Source: Deltaproteobacteria bacterium (GTDB lineage Bacteria; Desulfobacterota; Desulfobulbia; Desulfobulbales; SURF-16). From it: DNA of 64,000 nucleotides. Of the stretch, positions 34,527 to 44,916 are shown piece by piece. The position numbers were made by a program, and so were the translations under genes. The notes beneath the pieces were generated by a model, which was given only the letters and a program-made list of their open reading frames with translations, did not search any database and was not told the DNA's origin. Location of the stretch: the NCBI GenBank assembly GCA_016219175.1, contig JACRCD010000093.1, positions 1 through 64,000 on the forward strand, read 5' to 3'. Positions within the stretch are counted from its first letter, which is position 1; each line of letters begins with the position of its first letter.

Positions 34527-35696
34527 ATGAATGTCATCCGCAACAAGATACTGCAATGTCTTTACAACTACTCCAACAACGATGAGGAGCTCATAAACGA
34601 ACTGGAGGGGGTCATAACAGAGTTTGGCAGCCGTACCTTCCCCGTTATTTTTCACGTGCTGACCCATCTTGATCTTGAAGAGGAAGAGGCGGAACGGTCC
34701 TGGCGGGACATCTGCCAGCACCGGCGAGAGATGAGCAGCAATCTTGGTCATAATGTCAACCTGCGCACCTCAATATGCGATTATTTCTGTTCAATCCACA
34801 AATCGCTCAAAAACCCCAAGGTGGTTGAAATACACATTTTTGAAGATACCATCAACACCGCCAAATACGACAGGCTGACCGGGCTGTACAATCGTTCTTA
34901 TTTTGATGAGTCACTCATCAGTGAGGTTGCCAGGGCCAAAAGGTATGATACGGAACTTTCCGTTCTGTTTCTGGACATTGACGATTTCAAGAACGTCAAT
35001 GACAGCTACGGACATTTAGCCGGTGATTTCGTTCTCAAGGATGTTTCCCAGGCCATTATCGATGAAATACGTTCGGAGGACATTGCCTGTCGCTATGGCG
35101 GGGAAGAAATTGTCATCCTTTTACCGGAAACAAAAAAAACAACAGGCCTCATTCTCGCGGAACGGATCCGTGAGTTAATTGAGAAGCTGCCCCTGAAGTT
35201 TGACGGAAAAAACATTCCGTTAACCATAAGCGGAGGCCTTGCCAACTTCCCTATTGACAGTTCAGACCCCACGGAACTGATCAAGTATGCTGACCAGGCT
35301 CTCTTCAAGGCAAAGGCAGCCGGGAAAAACAACATTCAAGCCTTTTCGCCAAACAAGCGCAGGTATGTGCGCGTTGATTTTTCCTCTGAAATTCTCATCA
35401 AGGAAATACGTCTGGACGAATCAACCGGGATCATTCCGGTACACGCCAAAAACCTGAGCTTAACAGGCATACTCTTTGCCAGCACTGACCCCTTGCCGCT
35501 TGGCGGCAAAATTCAGATGCAGATACCGTTTGATGATTTCAACGCAACTGTTCTGCTGCTTGGCACGATCGTCAGAATTGAATTTCTGGGAACCAGCCGG
35601 TACGAAATCGGTGTTTCATTTTTAGAGATGGGCCACACCTCTAAAAATGAGGTTTCCCGCTACCTCCTCAACAAACTGGGGCAGCAACTGAAGTAA
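34527..35696 (+). CDS. Diguanylate cyclase with C-terminal PilZ domain
   Basis: About 389 residues from the ATG at 34527 (AGGG lies 7 nt before it; an earlier ATG at 34482 is in frame). Order: a helical N-terminal domain of about 110 residues, a GGDEF domain ('DRLTGLYNRSYFDE', active loop GGEEI at about 191-195 in place of GGEEF), and a C-terminal PilZ domain with 'RRYVRVDF' and 'NLSLTGI'. An inhibitory I-site RxxD (RSED) stands 5 residues before the loop. The protein both makes and probably senses c-di-GMP. Confidence 0.88.
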   Translation: MNVIRNKILQCLYNYSNNDEELINELEGVITEFGSRTFPVIFHVLTHLDLEEEEAERSWRDICQHRREMSSNLGHNVNLRTSICDYFCSIHKSLKNPKVVEIHIFEDTINTAKYDRLTGLYNRSYFDESLISEVARAKRYDTELSVLFLDIDDFKNVNDSYGHLAGDFVLKDVSQAIIDEIRSEDIACRYGGEEIVILLPETKKTTGLILAERIRELIEKLPLKFDGKNIPLTISGGLANFPIDSSDPTELIKYADQALFKAKAAGKNNIQAFSPNKRRYVRVDFSSEILIKEIRLDESTGIIPVHAKNLSLTGILFASTDPLPLGGKIQMQIPFDDFNATVLLLGTIVRIEFLGTSRYEIGVSFLEMGHTSKNEVSRYLLNKLGQQLK

Positions 35697-35703
35697 AAAT
35701 CGC

Positions 35704-37494
35704 TTACGGCTTCCAGGTGCTGCCTTTGCGTTTGCGCAGCCGGATGGAAGCAGGAGTCACCTCGACCAGCTCGTCGTCGTTGATGTAGGCAATGCAATCC
35801 TCCAGGCTCATCAAGCGCGGCGGGGTAAGAATGACAGCTTCATCCGAGCCGGAGGCGCGCATGTTGGTCAGCTTCTTACCCTTGGCGGGATTGACCACCA
35901 TATCGGCGGGCCGGCTGTTTTCGCCGACAATCTGTCCCGCATAAACATCAATGCCGGGACCGAGGAAAAGCTTTCCCCTGTCCTGCAGATTAAAGAGGGC
36001 ATAGGCTACCGTAGTGGATGGCTCTTTTACAATCAAAACGCCATTGACCCTGTTGGTGATTTCTCCCGCATACGGACCGTATTCGGCAAAGACATAGTTC
36101 ATGATTCCCATGCCCTTGGTGTCGGTCATGAATTGGGAACGGAAACCGAGAAGCCCGCGGGTGGGAATTTTGTAAATCAGTTTGGCCATGTTGTTTTCAT
36201 TGCGCATTTCCAGCATCTGGCCCTTCAGTTTCCCCAGCTTTTCAATGACGACACCCTGATACTGCTCATCAACATCAATGGTCAGCTCCTCATAGGGTTC
36301 AAGCTGCTTACCGTTTTCCTCCTTCATGATGACCTGGGGCCTGGTCACCTGGAATTCATAGCCTTCCCGCCGCATTTTCTCGATCAATATGGAAAGATGC
36401 AGCTCCCCCCTGCCTGAAACCTTGAAACCGACGCCGTCGGTTAAAGGTTGGACGTGCAGGGCGACATCAGCCAGGGTCTCCCTGGCCAGACGCTCCTCAA
36501 TATGCCGGGAGGTGACAAATTTGCCCTCCTTGCCGGCAAACGGAGAATCATTCGGCACAAAATTCATGGAGAGGGTAGGCGGGTCGATCTCAATAAGCGG
36601 CAGAGGCTGGGGATTTAATGGATCGGTGAAGGTGACGCCGACGGTCACATCATCCATGCCGGCCACGGCCACAATCTCTCCGGTCACGGCTTCTGAAACA
36701 GCAATCTTTTCATTGGCCTCGAAACGGAAAATCTTGGAAATTCTTATCGGGGAAATAGAGCCGTCCCTGCGGGCCACGGCGATATCCTTGTTGATTTTCA
36801 GGGTGCCGTTTACCACCTTGCCTATGCCCAAGCGGCCGAGATAAGGTGAATAGTCGATGGTGTTGACCTGCATCTGCAGAGGGGCATCGATGCTGCCGGA
36901 CGGGGCCGGAATGGCGGCGACGATTTTCTCCGAGATGGGATCCATGTTGGCATTTTGCTCATCAAGGGTTCTCAGGGCAAAGCCCTGCTTGGCCGAGGCA
37001 TAGACCACGGGGAATTCAAGCAACTCATCCGGGGCATTGAGCTTGACAAAAAGATCAAAAACCTGATCAACGGCCCACTCGCAGCGGGCGGCGGGTTTAT
37101 CTATTTTGTTGATAACCACGATAATGGGCAGGGCATTGGCCAAGGCCTTTTTCAAGACAAAATAGGTCTGGGGCATGGGGCCTTCCTGGGCGTCAACCAG
37201 CAGAAGACAGCCGTCCGCCATACGCAGCACCCGTTCAACCTGGCCGCCGAAATCCGCATGTCCCGGGGTATCGATGATGTTTATCCAGTAATCCTTATAT
37301 TTGTACGATCCATTTTTCGAGGCAATGGTAATGCCCCTTTCACGCTCCAGGTCCATGGAATCCATGAGCCGTTCCGTGACGGCCTGGTTTGTGCGGAACA
37401 TGCCGCTCTGTCTGAAAAGCTGATCAACCAGTGTTGTCTTGCCATGATCGACATGGGCGATAATTGCCACATTTCTTATTTTATCCTGATCCAT
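35704..37494 (-). CDS. typA: Translational GTPase TypA/BipA
   Basis: A 596-residue EF-G-like GTPase that acts on the ribosome in stress and in 50S assembly. G1 in '[10 protein letters not shown]' at the start, '[10 protein letters not shown]', DTPGH, and NKIDKP mark the G domain; the C-terminal '[15 protein letters not shown]' and '[14 protein letters not shown]' are typical for TypA. Length fits. It is monocistronic as seen here. Confidence 0.96.
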   Translation of the reverse strand: MDQDKIRNVAIIAHVDHGKTTLVDQLFRQSGMFRTNQAVTERLMDSMDLERERGITIASKNGSYKYKDYWINIIDTPGHADFGGQVERVLRMADGCLLLVDAQEGPMPQTYFVLKKALANALPIIVVINKIDKPAARCEWAVDQVFDLFVKLNAPDELLEFPVVYASAKQGFALRTLDEQNANMDPISEKIVAAIPAPSGSIDAPLQMQVNTIDYSPYLGRLGIGKVVNGTLKINKDIAVARRDGSISPIRISKIFRFEANEKIAVSEAVTGEIVAVAGMDDVTVGVTFTDPLNPQPLPLIEIDPPTLSMNFVPNDSPFAGKEGKFVTSRHIEERLARETLADVALHVQPLTDGVGFKVSGRGELHLSILIEKMRREGYEFQVTRPQVIMKEENGKQLEPYEELTIDVDEQYQGVVIEKLGKLKGQMLEMRNENNMAKLIYKIPTRGLLGFRSQFMTDTKGMGIMNYVFAEYGPYAGEITNRVNGVLIVKEPSTTVAYALFNLQDRGKLFLGPGIDVYAGQIVGENSRPADMVVNPAKGKKLTNMRASGSDEAVILTPPRLMSLEDCIAYINDDELVEVTPASIRLRKRKGSTWKP

Positions 37495-37611
37495 AACCTG
37501 TATTACTCAAATGTCCTTATAAGGGGGGATTGCCGGGGAGGCGAAACTGCATCCCTGAAAAGCCACCAAAAAATTTGATATAATAAACCACCTTACGATT
37601 TTAAACAAGAC

Positions 37612-37648
37612 AAAAAAAATGCCCCAGTCTGCTGGAAAGAACAGGGGC
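37612..37648 (-). terminator. Intrinsic terminator of rubrerythrin gene
   Basis: On the minus strand, GCCCC...GGGGC (37644-37648 with 37621-37625) is followed by a run of eight T (37612-37619). It is about 80 nt after the rubrerythrin stop codon. Confidence 0.65.
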
Positions 37649-37726
37649 TTGGCGAAACTTGGGCAGTGAGATTGTTATTCAATCGTCACCAGCCCGCAAA
37701 ACAGGATAAGGACCAGCCCAGGGCCA

Positions 37727-38302
37727 TCACCAGTTTTCCCCAAGCAATTCAAAATGCGCCTGCTTATGGGCACAGGCGGCGCATTCTTCCGGAGCTTCCT
37801 TCCCCTCATGCAGATACCCGCAGTTTCTGCAACGCCAAGTCGTGGCCTGATCTTTTTTAAAAACCCGATCACTCATGATATTGGCAGCCAATTTCCGGTA
37901 TCGTTTCTCATGCTGTTTTTCCGCTACGGCAATGGCCATGAAAATAGCGGCGATATCGGCAAAACCCTCTTCCCTGGCCACTTTGGCAAAAGAAGGATAC
38001 ATCTGGGAGTGTTCATAGTTTTCACCTGCCGCCGCCTCCTCGAGATTTTCCAGGGTCGTGCCGATAACTCCCGCGGGAAAAGAAGCGGTTATCCGCGCCT
38101 CTCCGCCCTCAAGCAGCTTGAATAGCCTTTTGGCATGTTCTTTTTCCTGGTCCGCGGTCTCGGCAAAGATTTCGGCCATCTGCGCATATCCTTCCTTTTT
38201 CGCCTTGGAGGCGAAATATGTATAGCGATTGCGCGCCTGGGACTCACCGGCAAAGGCAGTGAGAATATTTTTTTCCGTCTGGGTTCCTTTCAATGATTTC
38301 AT
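37727..38302 (-). CDS. Rubrerythrin
   Basis: A 191-residue di-iron protein that reduces peroxide in anaerobes. The four-helix domain carries E20 ('AFAGESQARNRY'), E53-x2-H56 and E128-x2-H131, and the C-terminal rubredoxin domain has C158, C161, C174 and C177. Length and order match classical rubrerythrin. The start has AGGAG about 11 nt upstream. The catalase gene lies nearby on the same strand, so peroxide defence genes cluster here. Confidence 0.95.
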   Translation of the reverse strand: MKSLKGTQTEKNILTAFAGESQARNRYTYFASKAKKEGYAQMAEIFAETADQEKEHAKRLFKLLEGGEARITASFPAGVIGTTLENLEEAAAGENYEHSQMYPSFAKVAREEGFADIAAIFMAIAVAEKQHEKRYRKLAANIMSDRVFKKDQATTWRCRNCGYLHEGKEAPEECAACAHKQAHFELLGENW

Positions 38303-38417
38303 TTTGCTTGCAACTCCTATCCAGATTATATTTTGTTTATTGAGATCAGGGACAACTTTTCCTGTATAAAACCCACGCTGCGCAAACCGCGCAACGGATC
38401 ATCAGGGTGGGCAAAAT

Positions 38418-38969
38418 TCACCGCTTACGGCAGAGCATGGCCAGCGAACGGCAAGCGCCGGTAAACCTGGCCAGATGCAGGGCGGAAATACCAAAAACCG
38501 TCTGTGCCTTCGCGTCGGCCCCATGCTGAAGGAGATATTCGACGATCCGACGATGTCCGAACATGGCGGCAAACATCAGAGGGGTCTTCCCTCCTCCGTT
38601 GTCCGCGTTGACATCCGCCCCGGACTCGACCATCAGCCTGACAAGCTTAATGCTACCTTTAAAAGCCACCCCGCCCAGGGGGGTCTGGCCATGGTCATTG
38701 CGCCGGTCAATCTCAGCCCCGCGGCCGAGAAGCATCCTGGCCGTCTCCTCATGGCCATGATAGGCGGCCAGCATCAGCAGGGAGTTGCCTTTCCGGTCAC
38801 TGAGATTAACCGGCATTCCCGCCCGCACCATGCTTTCCAGCACCCCGGTATCTCCGGAACGGGCCGAGTCCAGCGCCAGCATCTGCAGTTCGCCGTAACG
38901 CTGCTCTTCCTCTTTGCTTAAGTAAAGCGCATCCATCATTTTGCCCGAGGTCAACAGTCTATCAAGCAC
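38418..38969 (-). CDS. Ankyrin-repeat protein next to catalase
   Basis: A 183-residue soluble protein with about four ankyrin repeats from residue 40 ('DRKGNSLLMLAAYHGHEETARMLLGRG', then 'NDHGQTPLGGVAFKG', 'NGGGKTPLMFAAMFG', 'VFGISALHLARF', each with TPLxxAA-type cores). In other bacteria a small ankyrin protein lies beside catalase and supports its activity (AnkB/KatB); the same role is inferred here. The gap to katA is 10 nt. Confidence 0.85.
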   Translation of the reverse strand: MLDRLLTSGKMMDALYLSKEEEQRYGELQMLALDSARSGDTGVLESMVRAGMPVNLSDRKGNSLLMLAAYHGHEETARMLLGRGAEIDRRNDHGQTPLGGVAFKGSIKLVRLMVESGADVNADNGGGKTPLMFAAMFGHRRIVEYLLQHGADAKAQTVFGISALHLARFTGACRSLAMLCRKR

Positions 38970-38979
38970 GACAGCGGCA

Positions 38980-40431
38980 TCAAGCCTTCCATTTCATACC
39001 GAGGGCACTGGCCACCCCGGCGGCATAGGCCGGGTCGGCCTTATGGCAATGTCCCAGCTGTCGCTCAACGATGGCGGACGGCACACCCTGCATCGCCTCG
39101 GCCAGGTTGGCAAACAGCTGCTGCTTCTGGTCATCGCTCATCAGACGGAAGAGATCGCCCGGCTGGCTGTAATCATCATTGCCCGCGCGATGGTCGTAGC
39201 GGCCTCCGTCACCGGATATTTTCAGGGGCGGCTCCGCAAACCTCTTGTCCTCAACCGGCCCGCCGAAGCTGTTTGGTTCATAATAGGCATCGGTTCCCGG
39301 AGGTCCGTCAAAACGCATGGAGCCATCCATGTGGTAGGTATCAACAGCGCACAGCGGCCGGTTGATCGGCAGCATCTCATAATGGGTGCCTACCCGGTAA
39401 CGATGGGCATCGGCGTAGGAAAAAATGCGGGCCTGCAGCATCTTGTCCGGCGACCAGCTGATACCGGGGACAATGTTGGAGGGACTAAATGACGACTGCT
39501 CCACCTCGGCGAAATAATTTTCCGGGTTTTGGTTGAGCTCCAGCACCCCCACATCAATGACCGGGTAATCCTTATGCGGCCAGACCTTGGTCAGATCAAA
39601 GGGGTTAAAACGAAACTTTTCCGCCTCCTCTTCCGGCATGATCTGCACCTGCATATTCCAACGCGGGAAATCACCTTTTTCAATGGCCTCATAGAGATCG
39701 CGCTGATTGCTCTCACGATCCTTGGCAACGATGGCTTCCGCTTCTTTATTGGTCAGACACTTGATGCCCTGCTGGGTCTTGAAATGAAACTTCACCCAGA
39801 AGCGCTCGCCGGCGGAGTTGATGAGGCTGTAAGTATGGGATCCGTAGCCGTTGATATGGCGAAAACTTTTCGGCAAGCCGCGATCTGAAAACAAAATAGT
39901 GACCTGATGCAAACTTTCCGGGGACAGCGACCAGAAATCCCACATGGCGGTAGCACTACGCAGATTGGTCTTGGGATGTCTTTTCTGGGTATGGATGAAA
40001 TCGGGGAATTTGAGAGGATCCCGCACAAAAAAAACAGGGGTGTTGTTTCCCACCAGATCCCAGTTCCCCTCTTCCGTATAGAACTTAAGGGCAAATCCGC
40101 GGACATCGCGCTCGGCATCAGCCGCGCCCCGTTCCCCGGCGACCGTGGAAAAACGCTGAAAAACCGGAGTTTCCTTGCCGACCTGGGAAAAGAGCCTGGC
40201 CTTGGTGTACCTGTTGATGTCATGGGTCACCCGGAATGTGCCGTGCGCCCCGGAACCCTTGGCATGGACGACCCGCTCGGGACTGCGCTCCCTGTTCTGG
40301 TGGGCCAGTTTTTCGATCAGCTGGTAATCCTGCAGCAGCAGCGGGCCTCGGGCGCCGGCCGTGACGGAATTCTGGTTGTCAGCGATAACATTGCCGCCGG
40401 TGGTGGTCATGAGTTTTGCTTTCTTGGCCAT
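38980..40431 (-). CDS. katA: Catalase, small-subunit haem type
   Basis: A 483-residue monofunctional haem catalase. The catalytic His is in '[16 protein letters not shown]', the Asn in '[18 protein letters not shown]', and the proximal haem ligand Tyr in '[14 protein letters not shown]'. Length fits clade 3. A strong Shine-Dalgarno (AAAGGAGG) precedes the ATG. The ankyrin gene is cotranscribed downstream. Confidence 0.96.
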   Translation of the reverse strand: MAKKAKLMTTTGGNVIADNQNSVTAGARGPLLLQDYQLIEKLAHQNRERSPERVVHAKGSGAHGTFRVTHDINRYTKARLFSQVGKETPVFQRFSTVAGERGAADAERDVRGFALKFYTEEGNWDLVGNNTPVFFVRDPLKFPDFIHTQKRHPKTNLRSATAMWDFWSLSPESLHQVTILFSDRGLPKSFRHINGYGSHTYSLINSAGERFWVKFHFKTQQGIKCLTNKEAEAIVAKDRESNQRDLYEAIEKGDFPRWNMQVQIMPEEEAEKFRFNPFDLTKVWPHKDYPVIDVGVLELNQNPENYFAEVEQSSFSPSNIVPGISWSPDKMLQARIFSYADAHRYRVGTHYEMLPINRPLCAVDTYHMDGSMRFDGPPGTDAYYEPNSFGGPVEDKRFAEPPLKISGDGGRYDHRAGNDDYSQPGDLFRLMSDDQKQQLFANLAEAMQGVPSAIVERQLGHCHKADPAYAAGVASALGMKWKA

Positions 40432-40674
40432 GGTCTTCCTCCTTTGGGTTTAACTATTTATCATTTTATTCATCTTTCTCATTGTATTGATTCGGGGCAA
40501 CGGACTCAAACAAAATTTTAGGGTAAATCTGTGCATTGACTTCCCGGCCACTCTCCGATAAGGTAAATTTTCATGCTGCACAGGTAAAAACTGCTCATGT
40601 TTCACTGTTGCCAAACGTCTGAGTTTCTTTTTCCCGATCAAATATCAGTTCAAATTACTCAATACCTCTCCACC

Positions 40675-41805
40675 ATGAAAACACGTATTTTTCTTGCTGT
40701 CATTGCCTTGCTTGTTCTGGCCGGAATACTCGGCGGCATCAAAGCCCTGCAGATCCGCCGCATGATTGACCAGCAAAGCAAATTCTCACTGCCTCCCGAG
40801 GTGGTGACCACCTTTCAGGCCAGATCGGAAGCATGGAATTCCGCTCTTTCCTCGGTTGGCACGTTGACAGCTGTGCAGGGTGTCACCGTATCGGCCGAAG
40901 TCCCCGGCAAAGTGACCGATATCGCCTTTACACCGGGGACAAAGGTGCAGGCGGGAGATCTGCTTGTCATCCAGGACACCTCGTCCGAGGAAGCCCAGCT
41001 GCGCGCCGCCGAGACGGCGGAAGCGTTGGCCAAACTGAGCCTCGACCGCTATACGGAGCTTCTCGCCAAGGGAAACATCGCCCAGTCCCTGTTTGACAAT
41101 GCCGAGGCCCAGTACAAACAGGGCAAGGCGCAGGTGGACAATATCCGGGCCATCATCAACAAGAAAAAAATCAGAGCCCCCTTTACCGGCCGGCTTGGCA
41201 TCCGTTTGATCAACCTTGGCCAGATACTCAAGGAAGGTGAGCCCATCGTCTCACTTCAGGCCCTTGATCCGATTTTTGTCGATTTCCCTCTGCCGCAGCA
41301 GCATCTCGGCCAGATCCACCGAGGTCAGCCCGTGCGGATTAAAACGGATGCCCTGCCGGGCCGCGGTATTGAGGGAAAAATTACGACCATCAGCCCGGAG
41401 ATAGACAGCGCCACCCGTAACATCAGGGTCCAGGCCACCGTAGCCAATGAAGAGGAACTGCTGCGTCCGGGACTTTTCGTCAACGTGGAGGTATTGCTGC
41501 CCGGGGGCAGCACTATGATTATCATCCCGGCCACTGCCGTTCTCTATGCCCCATACAGCGACTCGATCTTTGTGCTCAAGGAAACAAAAAACGAGAAAAC
41601 AGGCGCGGATGAGCTGGTTTTAAACCAGCAGTTTGTCAAGCTCGGTGAAAAAAGAGGGGACTTCGTCTCCGTGCTTTCGGGGCTGAACGAGGGTGAGGCC
41701 ATAGTCAGCACCGGCGTTTTCAAGCTGCGCAACGGCCAGGTTGCCGTGGTGAACAACGAGCTGGCTCCCGATTTCAAGCTGGACCCGAATCCCAAGGATA
41801 ATTGA
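40675..41805 (+). CDS. RND efflux periplasmic adaptor (MFP) subunit
   Basis: About 376 residues from ATG 40675, where a short N-terminal membrane anchor begins ('MKTRIFLAVIALLVLAGIL'). The lipoyl/barrel-sandwich halves ('VSAEVPGKVTDIAFTPGTKVQAGDLLV' and 'IRAPFTGRLGIRLINLG') flank a short alpha-hairpin; a beta-barrel domain follows. It works with the RND pump gene that starts 31 nt downstream. No outer-membrane channel gene is nearby. Confidence 0.92.
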   Translation: MKTRIFLAVIALLVLAGILGGIKALQIRRMIDQQSKFSLPPEVVTTFQARSEAWNSALSSVGTLTAVQGVTVSAEVPGKVTDIAFTPGTKVQAGDLLVIQDTSSEEAQLRAAETAEALAKLSLDRYTELLAKGNIAQSLFDNAEAQYKQGKAQVDNIRAIINKKKIRAPFTGRLGIRLINLGQILKEGEPIVSLQALDPIFVDFPLPQQHLGQIHRGQPVRIKTDALPGRGIEGKITTISPEIDSATRNIRVQATVANEEELLRPGLFVNVEVLLPGGSTMIIIPATAVLYAPYSDSIFVLKETKNEKTGADELVLNQQFVKLGEKRGDFVSVLSGLNEGEAIVSTGVFKLRNGQVAVVNNELAPDFKLDPNPKDN

Positions 41806-41836
41806 CGCCGCAACCTTTGCCATCACACCACCTCTC

Positions 41837-44800
41837 ATGAACTTTACCGATCTTTTTATCCGCCGCCCCGTGCTCGCGCTCGTCATCAGCCTGGTCATCA
41901 TTATTGCCGGTCTGCAGGCCTTACGCTCGCTTAACGTCCGTCAGTACCCCGTAAGCGAAAATTCCGCGGTCACCGTCACCACTGTTTATGTGGGCGCAAG
42001 CGCCGAACTCATCCGCGGCTTCATCACCACCCCCCTGGAACGAGCCATTGCCGCAGCCGACGGTATCGATTACATCGAGAGCCGGAGCTCCCAGGGTGTG
42101 TCAACCATCAATGTGCGGTTAAAACTGAACCACGACGCCACCAAGGCCCTGGCGGAAATAGGCTCCAAAGTCGACCAGGTGCGCCGCGACCTGCCGCCTG
42201 AAGCCGAGGTGCCGGTCATCAACATCGAGTCGGCTGACAGCCAGTTTGCCTCCGCCTATCTCAGTTTCACCTCCGCGGATCTCAAGCAGAACGAGATCAC
42301 CGATTATCTGGTCCGCATCGTGCAGCCGCGTCTGTCAGCCGTCGAAGGCGTACAGCGCGCCGATATTCTGGGCGCCCGCACCTTTGCCATGCGCATCTGG
42401 TTGAAACCCGACCGCATGGCCGCTTATAACATCAGTCCGGCCCAGGTACGCCAGGCCCTGGCCGCCAACAACTACCTGGCCGCCCTCGGCCAGACCAAGG
42501 GCTCTCTCATTCAGGTCAACCTCACCGCCAACACCGATCTGCGCTCGGTGGAGGAATTCAAAAACCTGGTCATCCGCGAACAGGACGGCGCGCTCATCCG
42601 GCTGGCGGACATCGGCGAGGTGGTGCTGGGCGCGGAGGATTATGACACGGAGGTCCGCTTTTCCGGGCAGACGGCGGTGTTCATGGGCATCTGGCCTCTG
42701 CCCAACGCCAATGCGCTCGATGTGGTCAGCAAGGTGCGTAGCGCCATGGACTCGGTCCAGCAGGACCTGCCCTCCGGCATGGAGGCGCGCATTGCCTATG
42801 ATGCCACCGCCTACATCAACAACGCCATCCATGAGGTCATCAAGACCCTGGCTGACACCTTAATTATCGTCGTGGCTGTCATCTTCCTTTTCCTCGGCTC
42901 TTTCCGGTCGGTATTCATTCCGGTGATTGCCATTCCGCTGTCGCTCATCGGCGGGGTGTTCCTCATGCAGGTGTTCGGCTTCACCATCAATCTGCTCACG
43001 TTGCTGGCCATCGTGCTGTCCGTCGGTCTCGTGGTGGATGACGCCATCGTGGTAGTGGAAAACGTGGAGAGACATATAAGCGAAGGGAAATCCCCTTTTG
43101 ATGCGGCCCTGGTCGGCGCCCGTGAATTGGTCGGCCCCATCATCGCCATGACCGTTACCCTGGCGGCGGTCTATGCCCCCATCGGCCTGCAGGGCGGGCT
43201 CACCGGCTCGCTGTTCCGCGAATTCGCCTTTACCCTGGCCGGAGCCGTCACCATCTCCGGGGTGGTTGCCTTGACCCTGTCACCCATGATGTCAGCCAAA
43301 CTCTTGAAACCGGGAATGGAGGAGCATGGCCTGGCAGGCAAAATCTCCCGCGACTTCAAACGGCTGCGAAACGTTTACGGCCGCTTGCTTGACGCCACCT
43401 TGCGCGCCCGGCCGGCCGTCTACCTGATCTGGCTCACTGTCAGTCTGCTCACCATCCCCATGTTCAATATGTCGGCCGCCGAACTTGCCCCCAACGAGGA
43501 CCAGGGGGTTATTTTCGGCATTGTCGATGCGGCGGCCAACTCCACCCTGGACCAGACCAGCCGGTACGCGGCAGCGGCCAATGAGATCTTTCTGAGCATA
43601 CCGGAGACGGATTTCACCTTCCAGATCACCCAGCCCAGTTCCGGTTTCGGCGGCATGGTCACCAAACCATGGGACCAGCGCGAACGCACCATCTTCCAGA
43701 TCATGCCGGAGGTGCAGCAGAAACTGCATGGCATATCCGGCATCCAGATGTTCCCGGTTCTCCCCCCCTCTCTGCCCGGCGGCGGCCAGTTCCCGGTGGA
43801 GTTCATCCTGGCCTCCACGGCAGAGACCGAAGAGATTCTGGGGTTTGCCAGCCAGTTGCAGCAAAAAGCCATGCAGAGCGGCCTCTTTGCCTTTCCGCCC
43901 ATCATCGATGTGAAGATCGACCAGCCCCAGTCGGAATTTATCATCAACCGCGACAAGGCGGCGGACCTGGGGCTCAACCTGGAAGAGGTCGGGGCGGACA
44001 TCGGGGCCATGATTGGCGGCAACTTTGTCAATCGCTTTGACATCTCCGGCCGCAGCTACAAGGTCATTCCCCAGATTCAGCGGGTGGACCGGCTCAATCC
44101 GGACCAGCTCAAGGACATTTACATCACCGGACCGGATGGGGGGCTCGTGCCGCTCAGCACCATTGCCACCATCAGGAACTCCACGGTGCCGCGCTCCCTC
44201 AACCGCTTCCAACAGTTGAACGGGGTCAAGATCAGCGGCGTGTCGGTCAGGCCCCTGGACGAGGCCCTGCGTTTTCTGGAAGATGAAGCGGCCAAGATCC
44301 TGCCCATGGGTTATACCATTGACTACACCGGAGAATCCCGCCAGCTGCGCACCGAGGGCAATAAATTTCTGCCGTCCTTCCTGCTGGCCGTAGTCCTTAT
44401 TTTTCTGGTGCTGGCCGCCCAGTTCAACAGCTTCCGCGACCCCTTCGTAATCCTGGCCGGCTCTGTTCCCTTAGGCATCTTCGGCGCCCTAATCTTCACC
44501 TTCCTGAAAATGCCGGACCCGAACGCCCCTTTCTGGACCCACGGCTGGACCACCACGATGAACATTTACTCCCAGGTCGGTCTTGTCACCCTGGTCGGCC
44601 TGGTTTCCAAGAACGGCATCCTCATCGTCGAATTCGCCAACAAACTGCAAGAGCAGGGACTGCCCAAGCTTGCGGCCGTGCGGGAAGCAGCCATGACCCG
44701 TCTGCGGCCGGTCCTCATGACCAGCGTGGCCACCGCCGCCGGCCATTTCCCCCTGACCCTGGTGACCGGGGCCGGGGCCGCGGCCAGAAACTCAATCGGT

Positions 44801-44899
44801 CTGGTGCTGGTCGGCGGTATCACCGTGGGCACCCTTTTTACCCTGTTTATCGTGCCGTCCATTTACATGCTGGTGGCTCGGGACCATGCCAAGGACTGA
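41837..44899 (+). CDS. RND family multidrug efflux pump (HAE-1, AcrB/MexB-like)
   Basis: A 1020-residue inner-membrane pump with twelve predicted membrane helices. The first helix is at 10-30 ('PVLALVISLVIIIAGLQALRSL'). TM4 carries 'VGLVVDDAIVVVENVERH', which supplies the two Asp residues of the proton relay. A porter domain and a second half ('NGILIVEFANKLQEQG') follow. The drug specificity is unknown. It forms an operon with the adaptor gene. Confidence 0.95.
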   Translation: MNFTDLFIRRPVLALVISLVIIIAGLQALRSLNVRQYPVSENSAVTVTTVYVGASAELIRGFITTPLERAIAAADGIDYIESRSSQGVSTINVRLKLNHDATKALAEIGSKVDQVRRDLPPEAEVPVINIESADSQFASAYLSFTSADLKQNEITDYLVRIVQPRLSAVEGVQRADILGARTFAMRIWLKPDRMAAYNISPAQVRQALAANNYLAALGQTKGSLIQVNLTANTDLRSVEEFKNLVIREQDGALIRLADIGEVVLGAEDYDTEVRFSGQTAVFMGIWPLPNANALDVVSKVRSAMDSVQQDLPSGMEARIAYDATAYINNAIHEVIKTLADTLIIVVAVIFLFLGSFRSVFIPVIAIPLSLIGGVFLMQVFGFTINLLTLLAIVLSVGLVVDDAIVVVENVERHISEGKSPFDAALVGARELVGPIIAMTVTLAAVYAPIGLQGGLTGSLFREFAFTLAGAVTISGVVALTLSPMMSAKLLKPGMEEHGLAGKISRDFKRLRNVYGRLLDATLRARPAVYLIWLTVSLLTIPMFNMSAAELAPNEDQGVIFGIVDAAANSTLDQTSRYAAAANEIFLSIPETDFTFQITQPSSGFGGMVTKPWDQRERTIFQIMPEVQQKLHGISGIQMFPVLPPSLPGGGQFPVEFILASTAETEEILGFASQLQQKAMQSGLFAFPPIIDVKIDQPQSEFIINRDKAADLGLNLEEVGADIGAMIGGNFVNRFDISGRSYKVIPQIQRVDRLNPDQLKDIYITGPDGGLVPLSTIATIRNSTVPRSLNRFQQLNGVKISGVSVRPLDEALRFLEDEAAKILPMGYTIDYTGESRQLRTEGNKFLPSFLLAVVLIFLVLAAQFNSFRDPFVILAGSVPLGIFGALIFTFLKMPDPNAPFWTHGWTTTMNIYSQVGLVTLVGLVSKNGILIVEFANKLQEQGLPKLAAVREAAMTRLRPVLMTSVATAAGHFPLTLVTGAGAAARNSIGLVLVGGITVGTLFTLFIVPSIYMLVARDHAKD

Positions 44900-44916
44900 G
44901 GAGTACGAAACAGGGC

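Noticed and set aside
43292-44212. 306-residue open frame on the minus strand inside the RND pump gene
   Set aside because: It is the antisense of a clear 1020-residue pump gene. Its protein has no family pattern and is a by-product of GC-rich codon use.
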